Source of the DNA: Bacillota bacterium
Lineage (GTDB): Bacteria > Bacillota > Clostridia > Lachnospirales > Lachnospiraceae
DNA: 5,881 bases
Assembly (NCBI GenBank): GCA_023398855.1
Contig: JAEWRS010000028.1
Location: forward strand, 1-5,881
Reading direction: 5' to 3'
In this document: piece by piece, positions 1 to 5,881 of the stretch
Numbering within the stretch: the stretch's first letter is position 1
Layout: each line of letters starts with the position of its first letter
Made by a program: the position numbers and the translations under genes
Notes under the pieces: generated by a model
What the model saw: the letters and a program-made list of their open reading frames with translations, nothing else
What the model was told of the DNA's origin: nothing
Databases searched by the model: none

Positions 1-60
1 CGTCCGGCAACAAAATACGTAGGAGAAACCATTTCCTACAAAAAAAGAGAGGAAAGATAG
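1..60 (+). CDS. C-terminal tail of an upstream protein, probably citrate synthase (partial)
   Basis: The frame starting at base 1 is open from the left edge to a TAG at 58-60 and encodes 19 residues, RPATKYVGETISYKKREER. The pattern of an arginine-proline, a tyrosine-valine-glycine and a final E-E-R resembles the C-terminal end of bacterial citrate synthases, which commonly ends in something like IRP..YVGP....Y.P.EER. That match is from memory and rests on few residues. The following gene, an aconitase-family hydratase, starts only 3 bases after the stop, and its ribosome binding site lies inside this tail, so the two are almost certainly co-transcribed. Citrate synthase beside an aconitase-type enzyme makes metabolic sense. 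That this is the end of a real gene is fairly likely; the product assignment is tentative. Confidence 0.5.
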   Translation, partial: RPATKYVGETISYKKREER

Positions 61-63
61 CAT

Positions 64-2376
64 ATGGTGAAATTGTATGACGGCGGGGCTTATCTTGTTC
101 ATGGAAGAGAACTGGTTCCGGAACAGGAAGCTTTAAAAGTGGCTGCTCTTACAGGAAAAACTGCAGATAAGGCTGAAGCCAAAAAGGGTACCATCGCCTA
201 TTCGATTTTAAAGGAACACAATACCTCTGATGACATGGAGCATTTGAAGCTCCGTTTTGACTCCATGGCCTCCCATGACATTACATTTGTAGGGATTATC
301 CAGACTGCCCAGGCATCAGGGCTTAAGGAATTTCCCATTCCATACGTTATGACCAACTGTCACAACTCCTTGTGCGCAGTTGGAGGAACCATTAACGAGG
401 ATGACCACATTTTCGGGCTTTCTGCCGCAAAAAAATACGGCGGAATCTTTGTTCCGCCTCATATTGCTGTCATTCATCAGTATATGAGGGAAATGATGGC
501 CGGATGCGGCCGAATGATTCTTGGCTCAGACAGCCATACCCGTTATGGAGCCCTGGGAACCATGGCTATCGGCGAAGGAGGCGGCGAGCTGGTAAAACAG
601 CTTCTGCTGGATACTTATGATGTAACTTATCCCGGCGTTGTTGCCATTTATCTTACAGGAAGCCCTTCCCCATCTGTGGGTCCTCATGATGTGGCCCTGG
701 CTATTATCGGTGCTGTCTTTAAAAGTGGGTACGTAAAGAATAAGATCATGGAATTTGTAGGGCCAGGAGTCTCTTCCATGGATACGGACTACCGGAACGG
801 CGTGGATGTCATGACAACGGAAACCACCTGCCTTTCGTCCATCTGGAGAACCGATGAGGACACAAAGGCTTATCTGGATCTGCACGGACGGGGAGATGCC
901 TATCAGGAACTGAATCCAGAGGAAGTAGCTTACTACGATGGAGTCGTTTATGTGGATTTAAGTACCATTAAGCCCATGATCGCACTGCCCTTCCACCCAA
1001 GCAATACGTATGAAATTGACCAGCTCAATGCCAACCTTGGCGACATTCTTAGGACAGTGGAAAAGGAAGCGGAGCGAATTCTGGGTGGTTCCAAGGCAAG
1101 TCTTTCTCTTACCGACAAAATTGTGGATGGAAAGCTTATGGTTCAGCAGGGAGTGATTGCAGGCTGTGCCGGAGGCAACTACTCCAATGTCATGGCTGCG
1201 GCCAATATTTTATCAGGAAAGGACTGCGGAAATGATATCTTTAATTTATCCGTTTACCCCTCCTCTCAGCCGGTATACATGGATCTGGTGAAAAAAGGTG
1301 CTATTTCAGAACTAATGGCAGCCGGAGCGACTGTCCGGACGGCATTTTGCGGTCCATGCTTTGGTGCAGGGGATACTCCTTCCAACAATTCCTTAAGCAT
1401 CCGTCACACCACAAGAAACTTCCCCAACAGGGAAGGCTCCAAGCCGGGAAGCGGACAGATTTCCTGTGTCGCGCTCATGGATGCCCGCTCCATTGCAGCA
1501 ACAGCAGCAAACGGCGGCTATCTGACTTCTGCGAAAGGGTATGGAGAGGATTACCGCGTTCCTGCTTATGAATTTGATTCATCTTCCTATGACAGACGGG
1601 TTTATCAGGGCTTTGGAAAGGCTCAGCCAGAGACTTCCCTTATCTATGGTCCCAATATCAAAGACTGGCCGGCCATGAGCGCTTTGACGGAGAACATCCT
1701 ATTGCGGGTATGCTCAAAGATCATGGATCCAGTGACTACCACCGACGAGCTGATCCCTTCGGGTGAAACCTCCTCCTACCGTTCCAACCCTCTCGGCCTT
1801 GCGGAATTTACTTTGTCCCGCCAGGATCCGGAATACGTGGAACGTTCCAAAAACGTAAATAAGCTAGAACAAATAAGGAAAGCAGGAGACAGCCCAATCG
1901 AATCCGATGAGTCTCTGGAATCCGCATGGAAAGCCTTAGGTTCTTACCTAAACCAGGCAGAGCTAAAGGCAGATGAAACGGAAATCGGAAGCATGATCTA
2001 TGCGGTAAAGCCTGGTGACGGCTCTGCAAGAGAACAGGCAGCCAGCTGCCAGCGGGTACTGGGTGGCCTGGCCAATATTGCCAAAGAGTATGCTACCAAA
2101 CGATACCGTTCCAATGTCATGAACTGGGGAATGCTACCCTTCCTTCTTGATGAGGAGCCTGACTTTGAGATAGGCGATTTCATCTATGTGCCTGGAATCC
2201 GCATTGCCCTTGACGGAAATATGAAGCATATTCCCGCTTACGTGATAAAGAGCAGTGACGGAAATCAAATTCATGAGATGAAACTGCACATTGCCGATAT
2301 GACACCGGAAGAACGGGAAATCGTAAAGGCAGGATGCCTGATCAACTATAATAGAAATAAGAACCATCAGAAGTAA
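64..2376 (+). CDS. Aconitase-superfamily hydratase (YbhJ-like), 4Fe-4S hydro-lyase
   Basis: Complete 770-residue cytoplasmic protein with the domain order of monomeric aconitases: three Fe-S core domains (about 60-500) and a C-terminal swivel domain (about 545-760). Seen in the sequence: SDSHT at 155-159, IHQ at 137-139, cysteine C368 in GCAGGN, C429 and C432 in CGPCFG, R451/R456 in [15 protein letters not shown] at 559-567 followed by R573, and GDGSARE at 651-657. These line up with the cluster ligands Cys358/421/424 and the catalytic Ser642/Arg644 of mitochondrial aconitase. Differences include C99-H100 where aconitase has Asp-His, GCAGGN in place of GSCTNS, and REQ in place of REH. The length and these changes suit the YbhJ-type 'hydratase' group (about 750 residues), whose substrate is not firmly established. 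The likely reaction is citrate/isocitrate isomerisation or a related hydro-lyase step. The ATG at 64 follows GAGAGGAAAG at 47-56 and lies 3 bases after the upstream stop. Family assignment is firm; the substrate is inferred. Confidence 0.93.
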   Translation: MVKLYDGGAYLVHGRELVPEQEALKVAALTGKTADKAEAKKGTIAYSILKEHNTSDDMEHLKLRFDSMASHDITFVGIIQTAQASGLKEFPIPYVMTNCHNSLCAVGGTINEDDHIFGLSAAKKYGGIFVPPHIAVIHQYMREMMAGCGRMILGSDSHTRYGALGTMAIGEGGGELVKQLLLDTYDVTYPGVVAIYLTGSPSPSVGPHDVALAIIGAVFKSGYVKNKIMEFVGPGVSSMDTDYRNGVDVMTTETTCLSSIWRTDEDTKAYLDLHGRGDAYQELNPEEVAYYDGVVYVDLSTIKPMIALPFHPSNTYEIDQLNANLGDILRTVEKEAERILGGSKASLSLTDKIVDGKLMVQQGVIAGCAGGNYSNVMAAANILSGKDCGNDIFNLSVYPSSQPVYMDLVKKGAISELMAAGATVRTAFCGPCFGAGDTPSNNSLSIRHTTRNFPNREGSKPGSGQISCVALMDARSIAATAANGGYLTSAKGYGEDYRVPAYEFDSSSYDRRVYQGFGKAQPETSLIYGPNIKDWPAMSALTENILLRVCSKIMDPVTTTDELIPSGETSSYRSNPLGLAEFTLSRQDPEYVERSKNVNKLEQIRKAGDSPIESDESLESAWKALGSYLNQAELKADETEIGSMIYAVKPGDGSAREQAASCQRVLGGLANIAKEYATKRYRSNVMNWGMLPFLLDEEPDFEIGDFIYVPGIRIALDGNMKHIPAYVIKSSDGNQIHEMKLHIADMTPEEREIVKAGCLINYNRNKNHQK

Positions 2377-2388
2377 TCTGTCACACAG

Positions 2389-2442
2389 AAAACCCCCGGA
2401 CATGAAACTGGTAAAAGAGCCAGATTCATGTCCAGGGGTTTT
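2389..2442. terminator. Bidirectional rho-independent terminator between convergent genes
   Basis: A long imperfect inverted repeat. AAAACCCC (2389-2396) pairs with GGGGTTTT (2435-2442), GGACATGAA (2398-2406) pairs with TTCATGTCC (2425-2433), and CTGG (2408-2411) pairs with CCAG (2420-2423), with single mismatches at C2397/A2434 and A2407/A2424 and an 8-base loop. The + strand continues with TTTTGTTCTTAATTT after the stem. The - strand ends the stem in GGGGGTTTTCTGTGTG. The hairpin sits 12 bases after the hydratase stop and 4 bases after the binding-protein stop, so it can end both transcripts. Confidence 0.93.
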
Positions 2443-2446
2443 GTTC

Positions 2447-3589
2447 TTAATTTAGAATTTTCTTTATCTGCGCATCATCAAGCGTTACGTGATAAAACAA
2501 CTGGTAGAAATTCTTTGTCTCTTGTTTTATATCAAGTCTGTACTGTTCCGGATATACCAGATTGCCCAGCCACAAAATCCCCATCATTCGGTTAACAGAT
2601 GGAGGGCTGCTCATAAAACTATATGGAACAGACGGTATCCGGTAAACTCTCCCCTCTTTTACTGCATTTAATTCCCCCCAAACCTTATCTGTTATGATTG
2701 TCTGGTATAAGGCCTCAGAATCCGCGATGATGAAATCAGGCTGCCACAGAAGAAGCTGTTCAAAAGATACTTCACTTCCGCCTCCGCTTGATACCAGTTC
2801 AACTTTGGCCGCATTTTCCGCTCCGGTCTGTTCCATGACCCTTGCATGGATGGAACCCTCTGCATTGGTATGAAGTCCATCATCTCCAATGGCAAAGTAA
2901 ACCGATTTCTTTTCTTTGTCTGTCAGTTCTTTCCTGGCTGTTTCGGATTTCTTTAATATATCGCTGCAATACGCCGCCAGCTTCTTTGCCTGATCAGCAT
3001 CTCCCGTAAGCTCCCCAAGCTTTTCATAAGCAGCACTCATGGTATCTAAGTCTGCCTCTATGAAAATAACCGGCATGTGAAGCTGCTCCTGAAGGGCATC
3101 CATATCCTCTTTCACGGTTTTCTTCGCTTCACCGATATCAATGATCACATCAGGACTTTCTGCGATGAGAGCCTCCATATTAAGGCTTGCATTCTTTCCG
3201 TAAAACTGTCCGAATTTAGGAAGTCCCCAATATTTTTCATCAATATACTGCTTTGCACCCTCAGAAAAATCAGAAGCAAGTCCGGACAGCTTATCAGGAC
3301 ACAAGGTATAAAGCACAATCTGTGCCAAAGGCCCGGAAGGCGCAATCTTAGTAATTTCTTTAGGGATTGTAACTTGTCTTCCTGCTGAATCCGTAAAAAC
3401 TCTGGTGTCTGACTGTCCTCCTGCTTCCCTGGATTTTTCTGTTTCCGCCTGAGTCCCTGCTTTCACAGATGCAGTTGACTCTGTCTGACTGGCAGGAACC
3501 TCATTACCGTTCCCTTTTTGGCAGCCGTTTGCCAGAACTGTTGCAGCAAGGAACGCAGCCAGCACCAGCCCTTTTTTCATTTTTTTCAT
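2447..3589 (-). CDS. ABC transporter substrate-binding lipoprotein (FecB/BtuF-like, metal-chelate uptake)
   Basis: Complete 380-residue cell-surface binding protein for the importer encoded upstream. A lysine-rich n-region (MKKMKKG), a hydrophobic stretch (about 8-20) and the ANGC site point to a lipoprotein anchored through C23. The lipobox is slightly atypical, with Asn at -2 and Ala at -3. A low-complexity linker of Ser, Thr, Gln, Glu and Gly (24-62) tethers the binding domain. From about 63 the fold is the periplasmic-binding type with a helical backbone: FTDSAGRQVTIP opens the first lobe, SPDVIID (145-151) and QPDFIIAD (283-290) are the usual strand motifs of the two lobes, and GRVYRIP (313-319) leads to SSPPSVNRMMGILWLGNLVYP near the end. 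E109 and E276 are among the acidic residues that could dock on permease arginines. Start ATG at 3589 is preceded by AGGGGGA at 3594-3600 with 5-base spacing. The ligand could be an iron-siderophore, haem, corrinoid or a metal oxyanion; the sequence does not decide. Confidence 0.92.
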   Translation of the reverse strand: MKKMKKGLVLAAFLAATVLANGCQKGNGNEVPASQTESTASVKAGTQAETEKSREAGGQSDTRVFTDSAGRQVTIPKEITKIAPSGPLAQIVLYTLCPDKLSGLASDFSEGAKQYIDEKYWGLPKFGQFYGKNASLNMEALIAESPDVIIDIGEAKKTVKEDMDALQEQLHMPVIFIEADLDTMSAAYEKLGELTGDADQAKKLAAYCSDILKKSETARKELTDKEKKSVYFAIGDDGLHTNAEGSIHARVMEQTGAENAAKVELVSSGGGSEVSFEQLLLWQPDFIIADSEALYQTIITDKVWGELNAVKEGRVYRIPSVPYSFMSSPPSVNRMMGILWLGNLVYPEQYRLDIKQETKNFYQLFYHVTLDDAQIKKILN

Positions 3590-3605
3590 ATAATCCCCCT
3601 ATTCT

Positions 3606-3619
3606 GCCGCTTTTGCGGC
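3606..3619 (-). other. Intercistronic hairpin upstream of the binding-protein gene
   Basis: GCCGC and GCGGC form a perfect 5-bp GC-rich stem around a four-base loop (AAAA on the transcribed strand). It lies in the 36-base gap between the DUF364 stop and the binding-protein start, ending 5 bases before that gene's Shine-Dalgarno run of Gs. No T-tract follows on the - strand, so it is not a convincing terminator. It may stabilise the downstream mRNA segment or modulate expression of the binding protein, which importers usually need in excess. The function is inferred. Confidence 0.45.
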
Positions 3620-3625
3620 TAATAT

Positions 3626-4369
3626 TTATTTAAAACAAAGCCTTACCGGTAAGCCTGAACGGATTACCGCCTTGTGCTCTCCTTTTTTAACAAATTCCTC
3701 TGTGAGCTTTTTATCTGTAATTAGAGTACCTGCCAGCTCCCACACTCCATAATCAAACAGTCCCGGAGCAAGAGCCACACTGGGCCCCACTAATATGACT
3801 TTGGCATTCCGTGACAGCTTTAACAGCCTTGGAAGGGTTTTATTTACCAGGGTAAAACCTGTAATAAATACATAATCCCTGGCTGAAAGGAGATATTCAC
3901 AGGCACTGTCCGGATAATCCCCATCCATTGGATTGCGTTCCAGAATAACACAGGATTCTGCTTCTTTTAAATATTCCTCTGCAAAGCGGAAATGTCCGAT
4001 GGTCGCCACTTTTTTTCCTTTAAGCTCCTCACTATGAGCCATAAAGGTATCTTCCTTTGACAGCTGCCTGACAGCTCCTTCCCTTTCCAGCCTGCTGATC
4101 CGGTCCGGATGATTGTAATAAGCATTTACCGCCGCGGCCCCTAAGCTGGCCTCCGTAAAATTCCATGATTTAATCAGTCCAGCCGCTTCCTTCCATGACA
4201 TATCCAGTATATTTTTTTCAGTTCTTGCCATGGTCTGAAGAGGATTTGTGGCTGATGCTCCAGTGCACCCACAGACAGACACCGACGTCCACTGGAGTCC
4301 TGCAAAATAATCTTCTATCTTTACGTCATCTGGTATTGGTTCTATCAGACTGTCATACATTTCCCACAT
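3626..4369 (-). CDS. DUF4213/DUF364 protein, putative heavy-metal chelation (enolase-N-like plus Rossmann-like)
   Basis: A 247-residue cytoplasmic protein with no signal peptide or membrane segment. From memory it closely resembles the Desulfitobacterium DUF364 protein of known structure (Dhaf_4260): MWEMYD at the start, KSWNFTEASLGAAAVNAYYN (67-86), GKKVATIGHF (118-127), ERNPMDGDYP (144-153), and NKTLPRLLKLSRNAKVILVGPS (176-197) with LAPGLFDYG after it. The N-terminal part (about 1-95) is the enolase-N-like DUF4213 domain. The C-terminal part (about 115-247) is the Rossmann-like DUF364 domain, whose interface forms a cleft proposed to bind metal or a chelate. C33 and C35 (CGC) are possible metal ligands. 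The frame extends upstream to a GTG at 4396 and an ATG at 4375, but the ATG at 4369 fits family homology (MWE.YD) and has GGGGAAAGG 8 bases upstream. It lies between the importer's ATPase and binding-protein genes, which suggests a role in handling or release of the imported metal. The biochemical function of the family is not established. Confidence 0.9.
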   Translation of the reverse strand: MWEMYDSLIEPIPDDVKIEDYFAGLQWTSVSVCGCTGASATNPLQTMARTEKNILDMSWKEAAGLIKSWNFTEASLGAAAVNAYYNHPDRISRLEREGAVRQLSKEDTFMAHSEELKGKKVATIGHFRFAEEYLKEAESCVILERNPMDGDYPDSACEYLLSARDYVFITGFTLVNKTLPRLLKLSRNAKVILVGPSVALAPGLFDYGVWELAGTLITDKKLTEEFVKKGEHKAVIRSGLPVRLCFK

Positions 4370-4374
4370 ACTCA

Positions 4375-5148
4375 TCACCTTTCCCCAGGCATACACACCT
4401 TTTTTCCGCTTTTTAAATCTTCATAAATCTCAATAGGCACCTGGTACACTTCTTCCAAAAGCTCTTTTGTCAAGATTTTGTCCGGCTCACCCAAGGCACT
4501 TATCTTTCCATCCATCATTACCAGAGCTTTATGGGCAAAATGAAAGACATGCTCCGGATTATGGGTGGACTGCACAATTAAATACCCCTTTTCTGCCAGG
4601 ATACGCAGTTCCTTCATCACTCTGATCTGGTTCCCATAATCCAGACTGGAGCATGGTTCATCCATGACCAGTATTTTCGCCTCCTGGGCAATTGCCCTTG
4701 CAATCAGCACAAGCTGCTGCTCTCCTCCGCTGATCTGCCCGAATATACGGTCCTTTAGACCGGAAATCCTCAAAAGCTTCAAAGCATTCATTGCTCTGTT
4801 TTTTTCTTTTGGTCCGGGCCCTGCAAAGCGTGGCAGGGAAGCGGTTGTTCCCATTAAAACCATATCCAGAACCGAAAAAGAGAATGCAGTATCATGGTTC
4901 TGGGGGATATAGGCAATCCTTCCGGCCAATTCTTTTTCAGAAAAATGCCGGCGTTCTGTTCCGTCAATCAGAATTTCCCCCTGGTATCCTTTCAGCAAAC
5001 CTAGCATGCAGCGAAAAAGCGTACTCTTCCCTGCTCCGTTTTTCCCAAGAACGCAGACCAGTTCTCCTTTGCTGAAAGAAAAATCAATCCCCTTTAATAC
5101 AGGTAAACAATGATAGCCGAATACTAAATCTTTTACCGTCAGCTCCAT
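4375..5148 (-). CDS. ABC transporter ATP-binding protein (FepC/FhuC/BtuD-like)
   Basis: Complete 257-residue ATPase that powers the FecCD-type importer from the cytoplasmic side of the membrane. All nucleotide-binding motifs are visible: Walker A GKNGAGKST (35-43), Q-loop glutamine at 83 in IPQNH, signature ISGGEQQ (139-145, with Ile replacing the usual Leu), Walker B ILVMDEP (159-165) with catalytic E164, D-loop SSLD (167-170), and switch histidine H196 in QSTHNPEH. The spacing and the ending are typical for the iron-siderophore/haem/B12 importer subfamily (COG1120), usually 250-270 residues. The start ATG is preceded by AGGAGG, and the gene begins 11 bases after the permease stop. Its last codons overlap the possible earlier starts of the next gene (TGATG), which suggests translational coupling along the operon. 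Confidence 0.96.
   Translation of the reverse strand: MELTVKDLVFGYHCLPVLKGIDFSFSKGELVCVLGKNGAGKSTLFRCMLGLLKGYQGEILIDGTERRHFSEKELAGRIAYIPQNHDTAFSFSVLDMVLMGTTASLPRFAGPGPKEKNRAMNALKLLRISGLKDRIFGQISGGEQQLVLIARAIAQEAKILVMDEPCSSLDYGNQIRVMKELRILAEKGYLIVQSTHNPEHVFHFAHKALVMMDGKISALGEPDKILTKELLEEVYQVPIEIYEDLKSGKKVCMPGER
4378..4386 (-). promoter_or_regulatory. Ribosome binding site that decides the DUF364 start
   Basis: GGGGAAAGG on the - strand lies inside the last codons of the ATPase gene. It is only 2 bases from the ATG at 4375 but 8 bases from the ATG at 4369. The second spacing is the usual one, so it favours a start at 4369. Because the site is within the upstream coding region, ribosomes finishing the ATPase pass directly over it. 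Confidence 0.7.
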
Positions 5149-5153
5149 AATTT

Positions 5154-5159
5154 CCTCCT
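5154..5159 (-). promoter_or_regulatory. Ribosome binding site of the ATPase gene
   Basis: A perfect AGGAGG begins immediately after the permease TAG and sits 5 bases before the ATPase ATG at 5148. The site fills the short junction, so there is no room for a separate promoter. It supports both the start choice and co-translation of permease and ATPase. Confidence 0.85.
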
Positions 5160-5881
5160 CTATAACCGGTTACCTTCCCGTAAAATCAGATATAAAAAGA
5201 ACGGAGCCCCGACAAATGCCGTCAAAATACCGATAGGAATCTCACTGGTGGTCAAAAGCCTTGCAAAATTATCCACAATCAGCAGAAAGCTGCCTCCCAT
5301 AAGCAGGGAGGCGGGCAACAGCCTGCGGTAATCACTTCCCACCAGCATTCTTGCAAAATGAGGAATGACCAGTCCTACCCATCCGATATGCCCGCTTACT
5401 GAAACGGATGCTGAGGTAATTAAAGTTGCGCTGACTACAATGATTAAGCGAAGCCTTCCAGCATTAATTCCCATGCTCCTCGCCTCCTCTTCCCCAAGGC
5501 TTAAAACATTAATCCGCCACCGGAGAAGGTAAACCGGAAGGATTCCCATGAGGATCCATGGTGCGGCAAACATCACATCCTTCTGCCTGATAGAGGCCAG
5601 GCTTCCCATAAGCCAGTAAGTAATGACCGGCAGTGTATTGGTCGGATCCGCCACCAGCTTTAAAAAAGATACGGCTGAGGAGGCAAGTGAACTTATCATC
5701 ATGCCGGACAACACCAGTCCTAATATGGGATTATATTTTACACGGCTGCTGATGAGGCAGACAATTCCAACGGCTCCAAGGCCAAAAAGAAAGGCACTGA
5801 ATGTTACTGCACGATATCCTAATGAAAAAAACAGTCCCAGGGCAGCACCTAATCCCGCACCCGAGGAAGCCCCTAAAACGT
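5160..5881 (-). CDS. FecCD-family ABC transporter permease (partial, 5' end outside the window)
   Basis: Integral membrane subunit of the importer. The - strand frame stays open to the right edge (first whole codon at 5879), giving 239 visible residues. The family is about 330-350 residues long, so roughly the first 95-110 are missing. A GTG at 5714 is an internal valine, not a start: the frame upstream encodes VLGASSGAGLGAALGLFF, a hallmark FecCD segment, followed by more hydrophobic helices. Other family marks are YWLMGSL (visible residues 88-94), SLGEEEARSMGIN (127-139), SGHIGWVGLVIPHFARMLVG (162-181), the cytoplasmic region that contacts the ATPase, and PIGILTAFVGAPFFLYLILR near the C-terminus. 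About seven membrane helices are visible. It pairs with the adjacent ATPase and the lipoprotein to import a metal chelate or corrinoid. The operon promoter must lie further right. Confidence 0.95.
   Translation of the reverse strand, partial: VLGASSGAGLGAALGLFFSLGYRAVTFSAFLFGLGAVGIVCLISSRVKYNPILGLVLSGMMISSLASSAVSFLKLVADPTNTLPVITYWLMGSLASIRQKDVMFAAPWILMGILPVYLLRWRINVLSLGEEEARSMGINAGRLRLIIVVSATLITSASVSVSGHIGWVGLVIPHFARMLVGSDYRRLLPASLLMGGSFLLIVDNFARLLTTSEIPIGILTAFVGAPFFLYLILREGNRL

Noticed and set aside
19..39. Inverted repeat GTAGGA...TCCTAC near the left edge, which could be an operator or leader hairpin for the hydratase gene
   Set aside because: It lies within the open frame of the upstream gene's last codons and is followed by A residues rather than T on the + strand, so a chance repeat in coding sequence is the simpler reading.
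526..885. 119-codon antisense frame on the - strand inside the hydratase gene
   Set aside because: It lies fully within a conserved enzyme gene, has no recognisable motifs or ribosome binding context, and its composition looks like a shadow of the + strand gene.
3077..3388. 103-codon + strand frame opposite the binding-protein gene
   Set aside because: It is antisense to a well-supported coding region, with a low-complexity Cys- and Ile-rich translation that matches no family I recognise.
3590..3625. Intercistronic hairpin as a rho-independent terminator ending the operon after DUF364
   Set aside because: The stem is only 5 bp and no T-tract follows on the transcribed strand; the binding-protein gene downstream fits the same operon.
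4664..5075. Two overlapping + strand frames opposite the ATPase gene
   Set aside because: They run opposite conserved Walker and signature motifs, and their translations show no domain features.
5160..5714. Reading the permease as a complete 184-residue protein starting at GTG 5714
   Set aside because: The frame continues without a stop to the right edge and encodes conserved FecCD sequence there, so the gene is cut by the window edge and not naturally short.

Overview
The window looks like ordinary chromosome from a low-to-mid GC Gram-positive anaerobe, most likely a Clostridia/Lachnospiraceae member. The signs are strong purine-rich Shine-Dalgarno sites, tightly packed operons, a lipoprotein-type solute-binding protein and the protein families present. 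The genus cannot be fixed from this sequence. No RNA gene, mobile element, CRISPR array or long repeat was seen.

Left part (1-2376, + strand): the last 19 codons of an upstream gene, whose C-terminus resembles that of citrate synthase. Three bases later comes a complete aconitase-superfamily hydratase of the YbhJ-like type, which keeps the 4Fe-4S cysteines and most aconitase active-site residues. If the upstream gene is citrate synthase, the pair would carry acetyl-CoA and oxaloacetate to citrate and isocitrate, the oxidative branch used by many anaerobes to make glutamate.

Middle (2377-2446): one long hairpin with flanking A and T tracts serves as a terminator for the two converging transcription units.

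Right part (2447-5881, - strand): a four-gene operon read from right to left. The order is a FecCD-type membrane permease (5' end outside the window), its ATPase, a DUF4213/DUF364 protein of the putative heavy-metal-chelation family, and a lipoprotein substrate-binding protein. Together these form a metal-chelate (iron-siderophore, haem, corrinoid or similar) importer. The DUF364 protein is a cytoplasmic accessory that may handle the imported metal or chelate. Gene junctions are tight (11 bases, then overlap or near-overlap), except for a 36-base gap with a small hairpin before the binding-protein gene. The operon promoter and any metal-responsive operator lie beyond the right edge.

No wholly new system is evident. 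The most interesting points are the hydratase as a possible true aconitase and the DUF364 protein embedded in the importer operon.
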